Below, one piece after another: positions 1 to 8,771 of a stretch of DNA of 46,184 nucleotides (position 1 is the stretch's first letter; each line of letters begins with the position of its first letter). The stretch covers positions 1 through 46,184 of the forward strand of contig JADGAT010000040.1 of the NCBI GenBank assembly GCA_015231885.1, written 5' to 3'. The stretch comes from SAR324 cluster bacterium (GTDB lineage Bacteria > SAR324 > NAC60-12). The translations under genes were made by a program, and so were the position numbers. The notes under the pieces were generated by a model. That model was not told the origin of the DNA, ran no database searches, and saw only the letters and a program-made list of their open reading frames with translations.

Positions 1-2
1 TT

Positions 3-338
3 GACTCAGAAAAAACACCGCCATTTTCCTTTGAAACTCTTGATGAAGCAACAGCTGCACGGTTACCCGAACTCATGCAAACCCTGGAAGATGAGATAAC
101 CCCTCAGTGGGAGGAGAGAGACACTTTATCCGTTAATCAAATAGAAGTTTTTATAAAAACAATAATAGAGCTTGGCGATTCATCAAATTATCTGCCGCTC
201 AAGCAGTGGGGAAATGAGCTGAAGGGGTTCGTTGAAATATTTGATATGGAACATGTAGAAAAGACCATGAATGGTTTTCTTAAAATTAAAGAACCGTTAA
301 AAGAATTTTTGTTATCACGAGTTGATGGAGAAAAATAG
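3..338 (+). CDS. C-terminal part of a probable hybrid sensor kinase/response regulator (partial)
   Basis: The frame is open from the left edge of the window, so only the last 111 residues of a longer gene are visible; an internal ATG at 75 is unlikely to be the real start. The visible part is helical and acidic, with an L-P-E-L...L-E-x-E...W segment and an F-x-L-K...L-K-E-F pattern. Such helical tails follow the last receiver of many BarA-like hybrid histidine kinases. No kinase or receiver motif falls inside the window, so the call rests on this resemblance and on the neighbour: the next gene, a receiver-phosphatase regulator, starts inside the last codons of this one (overlap of about 14 bases), as in a kinase/regulator operon. 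It could instead be another multidomain signalling protein. Confidence 0.5.
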   Translation, partial: DSEKTPPFSFETLDEATAARLPELMQTLEDEITPQWEERDTLSVNQIEVFIKTIIELGDSSNYLPLKQWGNELKGFVEIFDMEHVEKTMNGFLKIKEPLKEFLLSRVDGEK

Positions 339-1512
339 AATGGAAAGAACAAACAGTATCTTTAGCATTTTGGTTGTTGATGATACGCCCAAAAACATTC
401 AGCTTTTATTGACGATATTACGCAAAGAAGCTTACCAAATTCATGTTGCTAATAATGGACTTCAGGCTTTAAAAAAAGCTCAAACATTATTACCTGATTT
501 GATTCTCCTTGATATCATGATGCCTGGAATGGATGGATTTGAAACGTGTAGACAACTAAAATCTGCTCCAGATACTGAAAACATCCCTATTATTTTTTTA
601 ACAGCCCGAACAGAATCCGAAGACATTGTGAAAGGCTTTGAATTGGGTGCTGTCGATTATATCACCAAGCCATTCAACTCTGCAGAATTATTAGCCAGAG
701 TCCATACTCACCTTGAGTTGAAGCAAAAAGAGAAGACCATTCAAGAATCGTATCAAGTTATTAGAACACATCAGGATCGACTCATATCCGAATTGAAACA
801 GGCCAAAGCAACTCAGCACAGTATTCTTCCACAACAGTTTCCTCAAATTCTTAATGGAAGAGTAGCAGTCAAATATGTTTTGATGGAAGAAATAGGCGGT
901 GATTTTTATGATGTGTTCGAGCTTGAAGAAAACTTGTTTGGATTGATGGTAGCCGATGTTACAGGTCATGGTGTATCTGCAGCTCTGCTTTCATTTATGT
1001 TTTCCTCACTTTTTTCGCAAGCCTGCCATGCTGGAACATCTACTGCTGTGACAATGCGCCTCACAAACAGCTATATAGAGAATAAGGTAGAGGACGGAAA
1101 GTTTGCTACCATGTGTTATGCCATTTACAACTCGACTACTCAGCAATTGACTTATACTGTTGCAGGTCATCCTCCTGGATTAGTCATACGTCCTTCAACA
1201 AATGAAATCATAGAGCTGGATACAAAGGGTGCAATTGTTGGATTATTATCTACAGAAATGATAAATTACGAAGAAAAAACGATTCAGCTTTATACCGGAG
1301 ATAAACTGCTCCTTTACACAGATGGAATCCTTGAGATTTTCAATGAACAGGGGAAAATGTTAGGACTCTCTGGGTTGAAGTCCTTTGTATTACAAAATCA
1401 GAATTCCACCATTGAAAATTTATTAGAGCAACTCTATGAGTTTGGAAATGAATTTAGCGAAGGTAATGGCTTCACGGATGATGTGACCATGCTTGTTTTT
1501 GAAATTACGTGA
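325..1512 (+). CDS. Response regulator with SpoIIE/RsbU-type PP2C phosphatase output domain
   Basis: 395 residues. The receiver domain (about 10-130) is complete: acidic pair in ILVVDD, phospho-acceptor Asp at about 63 in LILLDIMMPG, conserved Thr in FLTAR and Lys in DYITKPF. A helical linker (about 130-165) leads to a SpoIIE/PP2C serine phosphatase domain with metal-binding signatures GGDFYD (about 191), DVTGHG and a C-terminal DDVTM. The family dephosphorylates anti-sigma-factor antagonists (STAS proteins) when the receiver is phosphorylated, in the cytoplasm. No anti-sigma or STAS gene is in the window, so its target is unknown. ATG 325 overlaps the upstream gene end and an ATG at 340 is also possible; TTG 322 seems less likely. 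Translational coupling with the upstream kinase fragment suggests they work as a pair. Confidence 0.92.
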   Translation: MEKNRMERTNSIFSILVVDDTPKNIQLLLTILRKEAYQIHVANNGLQALKKAQTLLPDLILLDIMMPGMDGFETCRQLKSAPDTENIPIIFLTARTESEDIVKGFELGAVDYITKPFNSAELLARVHTHLELKQKEKTIQESYQVIRTHQDRLISELKQAKATQHSILPQQFPQILNGRVAVKYVLMEEIGGDFYDVFELEENLFGLMVADVTGHGVSAALLSFMFSSLFSQACHAGTSTAVTMRLTNSYIENKVEDGKFATMCYAIYNSTTQQLTYTVAGHPPGLVIRPSTNEIIELDTKGAIVGLLSTEMINYEEKTIQLYTGDKLLLYTDGILEIFNEQGKMLGLSGLKSFVLQNQNSTIENLLEQLYEFGNEFSEGNGFTDDVTMLVFEIT

Positions 1513-1851
1513 AATTTTGACGGTGTCCTGACGACTCTGTACCTGTGGCTTGTCTGGATTCTGTCGCAAAGTTTTTCAATACAATAGAACAGAACCTATA
1601 AGTCACCTCCCTGGTATTATTCCCAAAGCATGCCAATACGGTTTGAAACTCGACTGATTGCTTGACTCCTGGATTGTTTCGAACCGATTCTGTTTGTCTC
1701 TTTCTCCCCCGAAAACGTTGATCTTTCTGCAGGCTTTGGCATAATTGAAATTTCACTATCGGATTATTTGCGCAAAGCAGGCGACTTTGGTATGAAACCC
1801 TCTGCACACAACTTCTGAGATTCAGAAAGAACCCCAAATTAACAAGGAAAC
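1513..1851. other. Intergenic region without a recognised gene
   Basis: 339 bases. Short open frames exist on the minus strand (one of 110 codons over 1505-1837, another of about 41 codons in a different frame), but their translations look like no family I know, and no ribosome site supports them. The last bases hold the ribosome site AAGGAAAC directly before ATG 1852. No clear promoter, terminator or repeat was found. A decayed gene cannot be ruled out. Confidence 0.5.
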
Positions 1852-4770
1852 ATGCTTAAACACACATTTTTATTTCTGATTGGTATGATTCTATCAGGCA
1901 TACTCACCTTGTGGTTTGCTCCGGCAAACACCCAGGCACAGGTGCCAGACCTGAAACCGTTAATTCTCAGCCTGAAACAGGACGCTCGTGGCCCTTATGA
2001 AAGCATACGCTGGTTTTGCCCAGACGGTACCGTCATTGCAGCCAATGCCCGTTGCAAGCAGCCAGGAGGAAATCAACATGCTATCCTGAAACCTAATATT
2101 TCACAACTCCAGACAGAACATGGAATTTATCTGGGACAAATTTTTGCAGGAACCCCGTTTGAGTCTTACTGGGAGACTCAAACGCCAGGAAATCGGTTGA
2201 AGCAGTACCAAGTGGAAAAATTTTTACGGATTGTTGATAATGGCTGGATTCACCAGCGATCCCAATTTTACCGAGGAGCCTTGCAGATGGAAGATGAGGC
2301 CGAGTGGGGAGAACGTTTTCTGCAATGGCTTCTGTCCGATGATACAAGAATCCAAAAGCATTTTTATGAGCTGCGGGAAACGGTAAAAGACATTCCGCAT
2401 TTGGATAGAGCTGACCAATGGACATCGATACGTGCCCTGGCCACCCAGATCGCATCCGCTTATCCGGCCTTCATGGATTTACGAATCAAGATTCACGGCC
2501 AACCGGAGGAAAAAGACATTGAAACCATTCGTCTCTTTCGCAAGCAACATCAGCTGAAATTGAATGAGACCACCTCATCTCTTTTAAATCAACTGGAACA
2601 GGAATGGATTCAATTGCATCAATCCCTCTCCCTGGATACTTTCAAAGAATCCCTTCCCCGTCTTCTTGGTTCTGTGACTATCAAAAAGCAAGTTCATTCA
2701 TTGATTGACCCCCAAAATAAGTTTTCTGCAATGGAAGTGAGCCAAAAAGCAGCGGAATTGCTCTATGAAATTCGTCTGGAGCTGCAACGCCCCTCCTCCA
2801 AAAAAGACAGGCTGTCTTTGATGACGCTCTCACTCAAAATGGAAAGGCTGCTTTTTCAGCAAATCGCCAATTGGCATCCTCAAACATTAAGAGCGTTATT
2901 TGCCAAAAACGCTGTGCTGGCACAGGCAGCAACGGGAGCAGGATTTTTAGAGCTATGGGAATGGGGTATTTGGAACTCCGCTTTTAAAATGCTGTTGCAC
3001 ACACAGAACTTGTCTCATGCTGAATTTCAAGAGCAAGTTGACTTCTCCCGCAAAGCGGTGGAATGGGGAACTGGGATGGTTCGTGCAGCTTATGACTCAA
3101 CCGTTTCCATGTTTGCCAAGTTTGAACCCCTGGCGGGAGGCTTCATTGACGAACGGATCAGATCATCTGTATTATTACCCTGGGGAGATGTGGTACGTCA
3201 ACTGGCTGATCAGGAAGCATCACTCTCCGGACTGTCAAATCAAGTTTTTGACTTAAAGAGTCAAAGCCAAACACGGGGCCTCAATCCAGGTTTTGCCTTA
3301 GGAGAATTAGAAGTCATTACCGGCCCTCCCGAGGGTATCAATTTTTCAGATAAAAAAATCTATATCATGCTTCGCCCTCCTTATGATTTAAAACCTGTCT
3401 CTGGTATCGCTACGGTGACGGAAGGCAACACGGTTTCACATGTTCAGTTACTGGCTCGTAACTTAGGTATTCCCAATGCGGTTATTTCTCAGCAAATGCT
3501 CAAGGAATTGCTGCCATTTACGAACACCCAGGTCTTTTATGCTGTGTCTCCCCGAGGTTCTGTACGTCTCAAGTCAGCGTCCTTCATGACCGAAGAAGAA
3601 AAAACGCTGGTTCTTCAAAAAAAACGCAATGAAGACCGAGTGCGTATTTCTACAGACCGAATTGATCTCACCAACATGAAGCTGGTCGATTTATATGCCA
3701 TACGCTCACTGGACTCTGGACGGATTTGTGGCCCCAAAGCCGCTAATCTTGGTCAATTGAATGCCTTATTCCCAGGGACGGTGGCTCCTGGATTCATCAT
3801 CCCTTTCAGTATCTTTCGACAGCATATGAATCAGCCAATGCCTCAGACGTCAGGATCCTATTGGCAGTTTCTGCAAGGCATTTTTCTGGAGGCCGAGAAA
3901 GTAAGGCAGCAAAACCTGTCGCAAGATATGATCGATCAACAAGTGCTACAGCAGTTGGCTCAATTACGGGATGCCGTACAAAAAATGCCTTTGAGTCCTG
4001 ATTTTATTAAAAGTTTAGCACAGCAGTTTTTGCAAACATTCAACAAACCTTTTGGCAGTGTGCCTCTTTTTGTCAGGAGCGACACGAACATGGAAGATTT
4101 GAAGGAATTTGTCGGAGCAGGATTGAATTTAACTGTACCGAATGTGGTGGAGAAGGAGCGTATTTTACAAGCCATTCGTGATGTCTGGGCCTCGCCGTTC
4201 AGAGAAAGGAGTTACCGTTGGCGACAGAAATATTTACTCAACCCGGAGGATGTCTACCCTTCTTTGCTCCTTCTGCAAAGTGTCAATGTCCAAAAATCCG
4301 GTGTTATGATCACCACGGGTCTGGAGTCCTCAAATCCAGATGATATGACGGTTGCTTTCAATTGGGGAGTCGCAGGAGCTGTCGATGGTCAAGCTGCCGA
4401 GTCTTATCTCTTACAAGAATCTTCCGAGCAATTGCTGTCCCCTGCCCGGGAAGCGAAATATCTGGCTTTACCTGAGACCGGAGGGGTTCATAAGCTGTCC
4501 GTCACCTTTGATCAACCCATTTTAAATCGTTCGGAGCTGCTTCAACTGCGTCAATTGGGGCTTGAGATGCGCCGCATTTTACCAGCTGCTCCCGGAATGA
4601 ACTCTAGCGGCCCTTTTGACATAGAGTTGGGATTTCTAAACGGAAAAATCTGGTTGTTTCAAGCCCGTCCTTTTGTAGAGAATAAACGGGCTCGTGCCTC
4701 AACTTATTTGAATGCCATGGATGCTTCCAAATTGCCCGATACCCCCGTTTCTCTGAAAATGCTGTTATGA
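1852..4770 (+). CDS. Exported PEP-synthase / glucan-water-dikinase-like protein (phosphohistidine domain followed by ATP-binding domain)
   Basis: 972 residues. It begins with a hydrophobic signal peptide (about 1-30, likely cleaved after QAQ). A family-specific region with the motif WFCPDGT (54-60) and long helices fills about 35-480. The PEP-utilising mobile domain (about 505-575) carries the candidate phospho-acceptor His530 in VSHVQLLARN. A PPDK/PEP-synthase ATP-binding domain follows (about 620-945), with GPKAANLGQL near its start, LFVRSDTNMED at about 739-749 and the closing IWLFQARPF. In PEP synthase and PPDK the ATP domain comes first; His-domain-then-ATP-domain is the order of plant alpha-glucan water dikinase. 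The PEP/pyruvate-binding barrel of PEP synthase is absent. The substrate is unknown and an ATP-dependent enzyme outside the cytoplasm is puzzling. Ribosome site AAGGA lies just before the ATG. It is followed, in the same direction, by a serine hydrolase gene. Confidence 0.8.
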   Translation: MLKHTFLFLIGMILSGILTLWFAPANTQAQVPDLKPLILSLKQDARGPYESIRWFCPDGTVIAANARCKQPGGNQHAILKPNISQLQTEHGIYLGQIFAGTPFESYWETQTPGNRLKQYQVEKFLRIVDNGWIHQRSQFYRGALQMEDEAEWGERFLQWLLSDDTRIQKHFYELRETVKDIPHLDRADQWTSIRALATQIASAYPAFMDLRIKIHGQPEEKDIETIRLFRKQHQLKLNETTSSLLNQLEQEWIQLHQSLSLDTFKESLPRLLGSVTIKKQVHSLIDPQNKFSAMEVSQKAAELLYEIRLELQRPSSKKDRLSLMTLSLKMERLLFQQIANWHPQTLRALFAKNAVLAQAATGAGFLELWEWGIWNSAFKMLLHTQNLSHAEFQEQVDFSRKAVEWGTGMVRAAYDSTVSMFAKFEPLAGGFIDERIRSSVLLPWGDVVRQLADQEASLSGLSNQVFDLKSQSQTRGLNPGFALGELEVITGPPEGINFSDKKIYIMLRPPYDLKPVSGIATVTEGNTVSHVQLLARNLGIPNAVISQQMLKELLPFTNTQVFYAVSPRGSVRLKSASFMTEEEKTLVLQKKRNEDRVRISTDRIDLTNMKLVDLYAIRSLDSGRICGPKAANLGQLNALFPGTVAPGFIIPFSIFRQHMNQPMPQTSGSYWQFLQGIFLEAEKVRQQNLSQDMIDQQVLQQLAQLRDAVQKMPLSPDFIKSLAQQFLQTFNKPFGSVPLFVRSDTNMEDLKEFVGAGLNLTVPNVVEKERILQAIRDVWASPFRERSYRWRQKYLLNPEDVYPSLLLLQSVNVQKSGVMITTGLESSNPDDMTVAFNWGVAGAVDGQAAESYLLQESSEQLLSPAREAKYLALPETGGVHKLSVTFDQPILNRSELLQLRQLGLEMRRILPAAPGMNSSGPFDIELGFLNGKIWLFQARPFVENKRARASTYLNAMDASKLPDTPVSLKMLL

Positions 4771-4835
4771 TGAGAAACCATTGAAGATTTCACAGCCTGT
4801 TGCAAAACCAGAACACCCATTCACTGGAAAAAACT

Positions 4836-6143
4836 ATGAATCTGAAGCAATTCATCACTCAACACTTTCTATCAACGAGGCTCCGTGAACTCATACTACG
4901 AATCGTGGGGATTTTTGCCATTTTCTGCTTTATGGAGGCAGGAGGACTATACGGTTATCCCATTGACGGTTACCCCGATACAGGAATTCGACGCCTGGAG
5001 CGATTACGACTGAGATTGGCTGGACAGATGCAGGGAGCCTTGCCGATGGCCGGTGCCCTCAAAAGCACTTCTTCCATCATACTTCACTTGACAGAGAATC
5101 CCATATCTTCTTTTGATCAGGTATTTGTCCCGGATGCTTTATTGCAAAAACGTTTAGATCAGTTATTTCCTAACCGGGACGAAAGCTATTCAGTCGCACT
5201 ACTTGATATCACACCCGGCAAACCTTTTCGATTTGCTTCCCGTCAGGAAGACCGATTATTTCCGCCAGGCAGTGTGGGAAAACTGGCTATTGCCGCTGGT
5301 GTATTTGCAGAGCTGGCCCGTATTCATCCCAATTCCAGCTCAGTCCGGCAAGCATTGTTGAGGAATCGCAGAATAATCGCAGACCACTGGATCCATTCAG
5401 ACCACCATGAAGTTCCTATATATGATCCCCAAACCCGTATTTTTGAATTTCGGCAAATTCGTGAAGGAGATGAGTTCTCTCTTTATGAATGGATCGATCA
5501 CATGCTTTCAGCCAGTGCCAACTCAGCCGCAAGCACCGTTTGGAAAGAAATTATCCTAATGCGGGCATTCGGACAAAAATACCCTCCTGACCGAGATGAA
5601 GAAAAACGTTTTTTCAAATCCACTCCTCGCCAACAATTGCAAAAACTGGCATTATCCGTTGTCAACGATCCTTTAAAAGAAAGTGGAATCGACAGCCGGC
5701 ACTGGCAGCTGGGTACATTTTTTACCCGATCTGGAAAAAATATTGTTCCGGGAGCTCCCAGCTATGCCTCTCCCAAAGGAGCACTTCAGTATCTTATTCG
5801 GCTGGAACAGGGGAAAATTGTGGATGACTGGTCCAGTCTTGAGATCAAAAAGTTGATGTATCTCACAGAAAAGCGGATCCGCTATGCCTCCTCACCGGCA
5901 TTAAGCAAAGCGGCTGTATATTTTAAATCGGGGAGTCTCTATCAATGCAAACCGGAGCCGGGTTTTCGATGTCTGAAGTACCATGGTAATGTCAAAAATG
6001 CAATGAACTCCGTTGCCATCGTGGAAACGGCAGATGGTCGAGTGTACCTGGTCAGTTTAATGTCCGATGTCTTACGAAAAAACTCTGCGGTGGATCATCA
6101 AACCCTGGCCACTCAAATTGAAACAATCATCAAGGCTCCTTGA
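4836..6143 (+). CDS. Beta-lactamase-fold serine hydrolase (class A beta-lactamase / PBP-like)
   Basis: 435 residues from ATG 4836, which has GGA eight bases upstream; a TTG at 4800 has no ribosome site. The three active-site elements of the fold are present: S-x-x-K as SVGK (Ser146, Lys149), S-x-N as SAN (227-229) and K-S/T-G as KSG (364-366). An N-terminal hydrophobic stretch (about 18-36) is a likely signal anchor. It is longer than ordinary class A enzymes (about 290 residues), with extra sequence before the active serine and around 240-310. The family includes secreted beta-lactamases and peptidoglycan peptidases; I see nothing that fixes the substrate. It lies 65 bases after the exported dikinase-like gene and converges with a second enzyme of the same fold, so a cell-envelope role is likely and antibiotic resistance is not implied. 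Confidence 0.78.
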   Translation: MNLKQFITQHFLSTRLRELILRIVGIFAIFCFMEAGGLYGYPIDGYPDTGIRRLERLRLRLAGQMQGALPMAGALKSTSSIILHLTENPISSFDQVFVPDALLQKRLDQLFPNRDESYSVALLDITPGKPFRFASRQEDRLFPPGSVGKLAIAAGVFAELARIHPNSSSVRQALLRNRRIIADHWIHSDHHEVPIYDPQTRIFEFRQIREGDEFSLYEWIDHMLSASANSAASTVWKEIILMRAFGQKYPPDRDEEKRFFKSTPRQQLQKLALSVVNDPLKESGIDSRHWQLGTFFTRSGKNIVPGAPSYASPKGALQYLIRLEQGKIVDDWSSLEIKKLMYLTEKRIRYASSPALSKAAVYFKSGSLYQCKPEPGFRCLKYHGNVKNAMNSVAIVETADGRVYLVSLMSDVLRKNSAVDHQTLATQIETIIKAP

Positions 6144-6160
6144 AGCATAGAATCTAGAAA

Positions 6161-7129
6161 TCAGTGCTCCAGTACCTCTTCAATGGCAGGCACCAGATTT
6201 CTCAAAATTTGTTCGCCCTGGGAGGCCTCTACCATGGAAACCAAAATATACCGTCTCCATTGCTTTCCCCATACCAGGACAGAGTCGGAATGCCAATTTC
6301 TCCATGTACCGGATTTGCGGTATAAATTGGCTTTAGGAGCAAGGAGCTTCAGGGAATGCACAAATTTATGCGAAATTCCAGGTTTCGACAATATTTGCAG
6401 CATTTGTTGGGAACGCTCAGGACTCACTAAACGACCCGTTGCCAGCAAATAATAAAAACGGCTTACTTGCGTGACAGTGGCAGCATGTGAAAGTCCTTTC
6501 AGGGGATCAGGGAAACGGTTACCCGCCTGGGCATAACGTTTGCCAACCCATAGACCGCCTCCCATTTCCTCATCGTACAACTCATATCGAGGATCTCTTA
6601 GAACGGCTTCGATCACTTTCAATCCTCCCAGTCGGTCAATCATGCGAGTTGCTGTTTTATTGCTGGAGACTCGGATCATTTTTTGGAGATCCTGCATCGT
6701 TTCTGGTGTTTCAGAGAGTGTTCCTTGTTCAAACGCTTCAAAAGAGGCCAATAGAATAGCAATTTTAGGCAGACTGGCAGCATACATTTCGACTTTACCA
6801 TTCACTCTTGCAAATTTAATATGTTGAGGATCCGTTAAATCGACCAGTCCGACTCCCATCTTTTGTTGTTTGATCAAAGGATTCCAGCGTTTATTTTGAG
6901 AGAGTTTTTTTTCTAAGCGTTGCTGCAGAGGGGAATCGGTATTTTGCAGCAGGGGTTTCCAGTGCTCATCCGCAATGAGGACCGGAAGTGTTGTTTCAGG
7001 AAGGGGCTGGGCAAAGGCTGGTAATCCCAAAGACCCCATGCTCACCAATACAAAAAGAAGATGCCATTTCGCCAGATTAGTCCGAACTCTCAACGTAAAC
7101 CATTTTTTATTAATACAATGTTTCCACAT
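6161..7129 (-). CDS. Beta-lactamase-fold serine hydrolase, exported
   Basis: 322 residues. Start ATG 7129 is chosen because AAGGA lies just upstream; a longer frame begins at 7186 but would run into the divergent MFS gene. A signal peptide (about 1-41, ending PAFAQ) is clear. Active-site elements: SLPK (Ser119, Lys122), SSN (155-157) and KSG (272-274). It belongs to the class A beta-lactamase-like hydrolases, shorter than and clearly diverged from the convergent neighbour at 4836-6143; only 17 bases separate the two stop codons. The role is probably in the periplasm on peptidoglycan or a related amide. The start codon faces the MFS start codon across only 28 bases, and a perfect 16-bp palindrome lies in that gap. 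Confidence 0.78.
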   Translation of the reverse strand: MWKHCINKKWFTLRVRTNLAKWHLLFVLVSMGSLGLPAFAQPLPETTLPVLIADEHWKPLLQNTDSPLQQRLEKKLSQNKRWNPLIKQQKMGVGLVDLTDPQHIKFARVNGKVEMYAASLPKIAILLASFEAFEQGTLSETPETMQDLQKMIRVSSNKTATRMIDRLGGLKVIEAVLRDPRYELYDEEMGGGLWVGKRYAQAGNRFPDPLKGLSHAATVTQVSRFYYLLATGRLVSPERSQQMLQILSKPGISHKFVHSLKLLAPKANLYRKSGTWRNWHSDSVLVWGKQWRRYILVSMVEASQGEQILRNLVPAIEEVLEH

Positions 7130-7150
7130 GATTTTTTCCTTAAATTCATA

Positions 7151-7166
7151 AAATAACATGTTATTT
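7151..7166. promoter_or_regulatory. Perfect 16-bp palindrome between divergent genes (operator candidate)
   Basis: AAATAACATGTTATTT reads the same on both strands. It covers the ATG of the MFS gene (7158) and lies 22 bases upstream of the divergent serine hydrolase start (7129). A symmetrical site here could bind a dimeric repressor acting on both genes. AT-rich palindromes also arise by chance. Confidence 0.35.
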
Positions 7167-8651
7167 CCTGTTAAAACCAACCTCACACCTCAAGAGATCC
7201 AGCAGGGGCTTCGGGCTGTTCTGAAAGATGGACTCATGGCCCAAGCCGTAGATACCCTGACAGCAGGAATGTTTTTAGTGGCATTTGCCCTGCAGCTTGG
7301 AGCATCCAACTTCATGATTGGCCTCTTAGCGGCAATTCCGCCTCTTGCTCATTTGACACAAATCCCAGCAGTGCTTTTGATTGAAAAATTCCAAAACCGA
7401 CGTCTGGTCGCCGTATTGTCCTCATCAATCAGTAGAAGTTTTTTGTTAGTCATCGCACTGATTCCTGTGATTGCGCCCCCTACAGAAGGGTTATGGATAC
7501 TGGTCATGGCATTGTTGCTTAACTCAATTGCCGCTTCCATAGCAAGCTGCGGCTGGCATTCCTGGATGAGAGACTTGATTCCAGAAAAGCAGTTAGGGCA
7601 ATTTTTTGCCAAACGGAAATTCATAGCTGCTGCACTCGGAGTGGTTCTTGCGTTCCTTGTTGGGAACTATCTCGACTATTGGAAAGCCAAATGGCCGAAT
7701 GAAGTCATGTACAGCTACTCCATTCTGTTTGTCGTTGCATTTTTTGCAGGAGTTATTGGTATCTACTTTTTATCAACCACACCAGAACCTCAAATGATTC
7801 CCAGCAGGCATTCTTTTTTTAAAATAATGCTCCAGCCATTTAAGGATCAAAACTTCAAAAATCTGGTTATTTTTTTAGGATCATGGAACTTTGCCATCAA
7901 TTTGGCGGCCCCATTTTTTACAGTGTACATGCTCAAGCGACTGCAGCTGGATATGGGGATGGTTGTACTCTTTTCTATCACAAGTCAGATCATGAATCTA
8001 TCCTTTCTTCGAATATGGGGGCGCTTTTCGGATCGTTACAATAATAAATCGGTATTCAGCATTTGTTCGCCTCTTTTTTTGTTCAGTATTCTGATGTGGG
8101 CGTTTACGACTTTACCGGACACTTATTTTTTGACAATCCCTCTTCTGATCGTGATCCATCTCATCATGGGATTGTCGTCAGCAGGAATGACACTGGCATC
8201 ACTCAATATTGGATTCAAACTGGCCCCAAAAGGAAATGCCACCCCGTATTTAGCATCTCTTAAACTGGTGAATGCTCTCACAGCAGGAATCGCTCCAATC
8301 CTGGGCGGTATTGCTGCTCACATCTTTGCTAAATATGAATTATCCTGGACGTTGAAATGGATCAGCCCCGGTACAAAATGGAGTATTGAAATGCTCAATC
8401 TGCAGCATTGGGATTTCTTTTTTGTCATAGCCTTCATCATGGGTCTCTATTCGCTCCACCGCCTCTCATTAGTCAACGAGGTCGGAACAGCGACGGCAGA
8501 AGATGAAGTGTTGCTGGAAATGCTGTATGAGGTGCGCAGGGAAGTACGGGACCTGTCTTCTGCTGCGGGTATCCGGCAAATGGTAGAATTCCCTTTCAGC
8601 ATCCTCAAACAATGGAAACAAAAAAATAATTTATCTGAGACAGATCCTTAA
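7158..8651 (+). CDS. Major facilitator superfamily transporter
   Basis: 497 residues with about 12 predicted membrane helices, beginning after a short cytoplasmic stretch with LTPQEIQQGL. The helix 1-2 segment GMFLVAFALQLGASNFMIG resembles an MFS group found in environmental bacteria whose substrates are unknown. A soluble C-terminal tail of about 60 residues (EDEVLLEMLYEVRREVRD...) follows the last helix. ATG 7158 has no good ribosome site, but the N-terminal sequence is typical of the family. It is divergent from the serine hydrolase at 6161-7129. The pairing could mean uptake of a breakdown product of that enzyme; that is inference only. Confidence 0.8.
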   Translation: MLFPVKTNLTPQEIQQGLRAVLKDGLMAQAVDTLTAGMFLVAFALQLGASNFMIGLLAAIPPLAHLTQIPAVLLIEKFQNRRLVAVLSSSISRSFLLVIALIPVIAPPTEGLWILVMALLLNSIAASIASCGWHSWMRDLIPEKQLGQFFAKRKFIAAALGVVLAFLVGNYLDYWKAKWPNEVMYSYSILFVVAFFAGVIGIYFLSTTPEPQMIPSRHSFFKIMLQPFKDQNFKNLVIFLGSWNFAINLAAPFFTVYMLKRLQLDMGMVVLFSITSQIMNLSFLRIWGRFSDRYNNKSVFSICSPLFLFSILMWAFTTLPDTYFLTIPLLIVIHLIMGLSSAGMTLASLNIGFKLAPKGNATPYLASLKLVNALTAGIAPILGGIAAHIFAKYELSWTLKWISPGTKWSIEMLNLQHWDFFFVIAFIMGLYSLHRLSLVNEVGTATAEDEVLLEMLYEVRREVRDLSSAAGIRQMVEFPFSILKQWKQKNNLSETDP

Positions 8652-8771
8652 ATTTTAGCAATTTTTAGGCGATTCGATTGTTAACCTTTATTCTTGTATA
8701 TCATTACAAAGAGATGATAAGACTTCAAGTGGAAGCGAGAAGCGATCTCAACTTAAAGCCAGGAGAATCAC
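8652..8771. other. Short intergenic region upstream of the DUF432-like/MscS operon
   Basis: 120 bases, AT-rich. It holds the ribosome site AGGAG before ATG 8772. I found no confident -35/-10 or -24/-12 promoter; TTAGGCGATTCGATTGTT near 8666 has GG and GT ten bases apart but lacks the -12 GC. Confidence 0.3.

Noticed and set aside
1505..1837. 110-codon minus-strand frame
   Set aside because: No ribosome site, no recognisable domain, composition unlike neighbours; probably chance in an intergenic gap.
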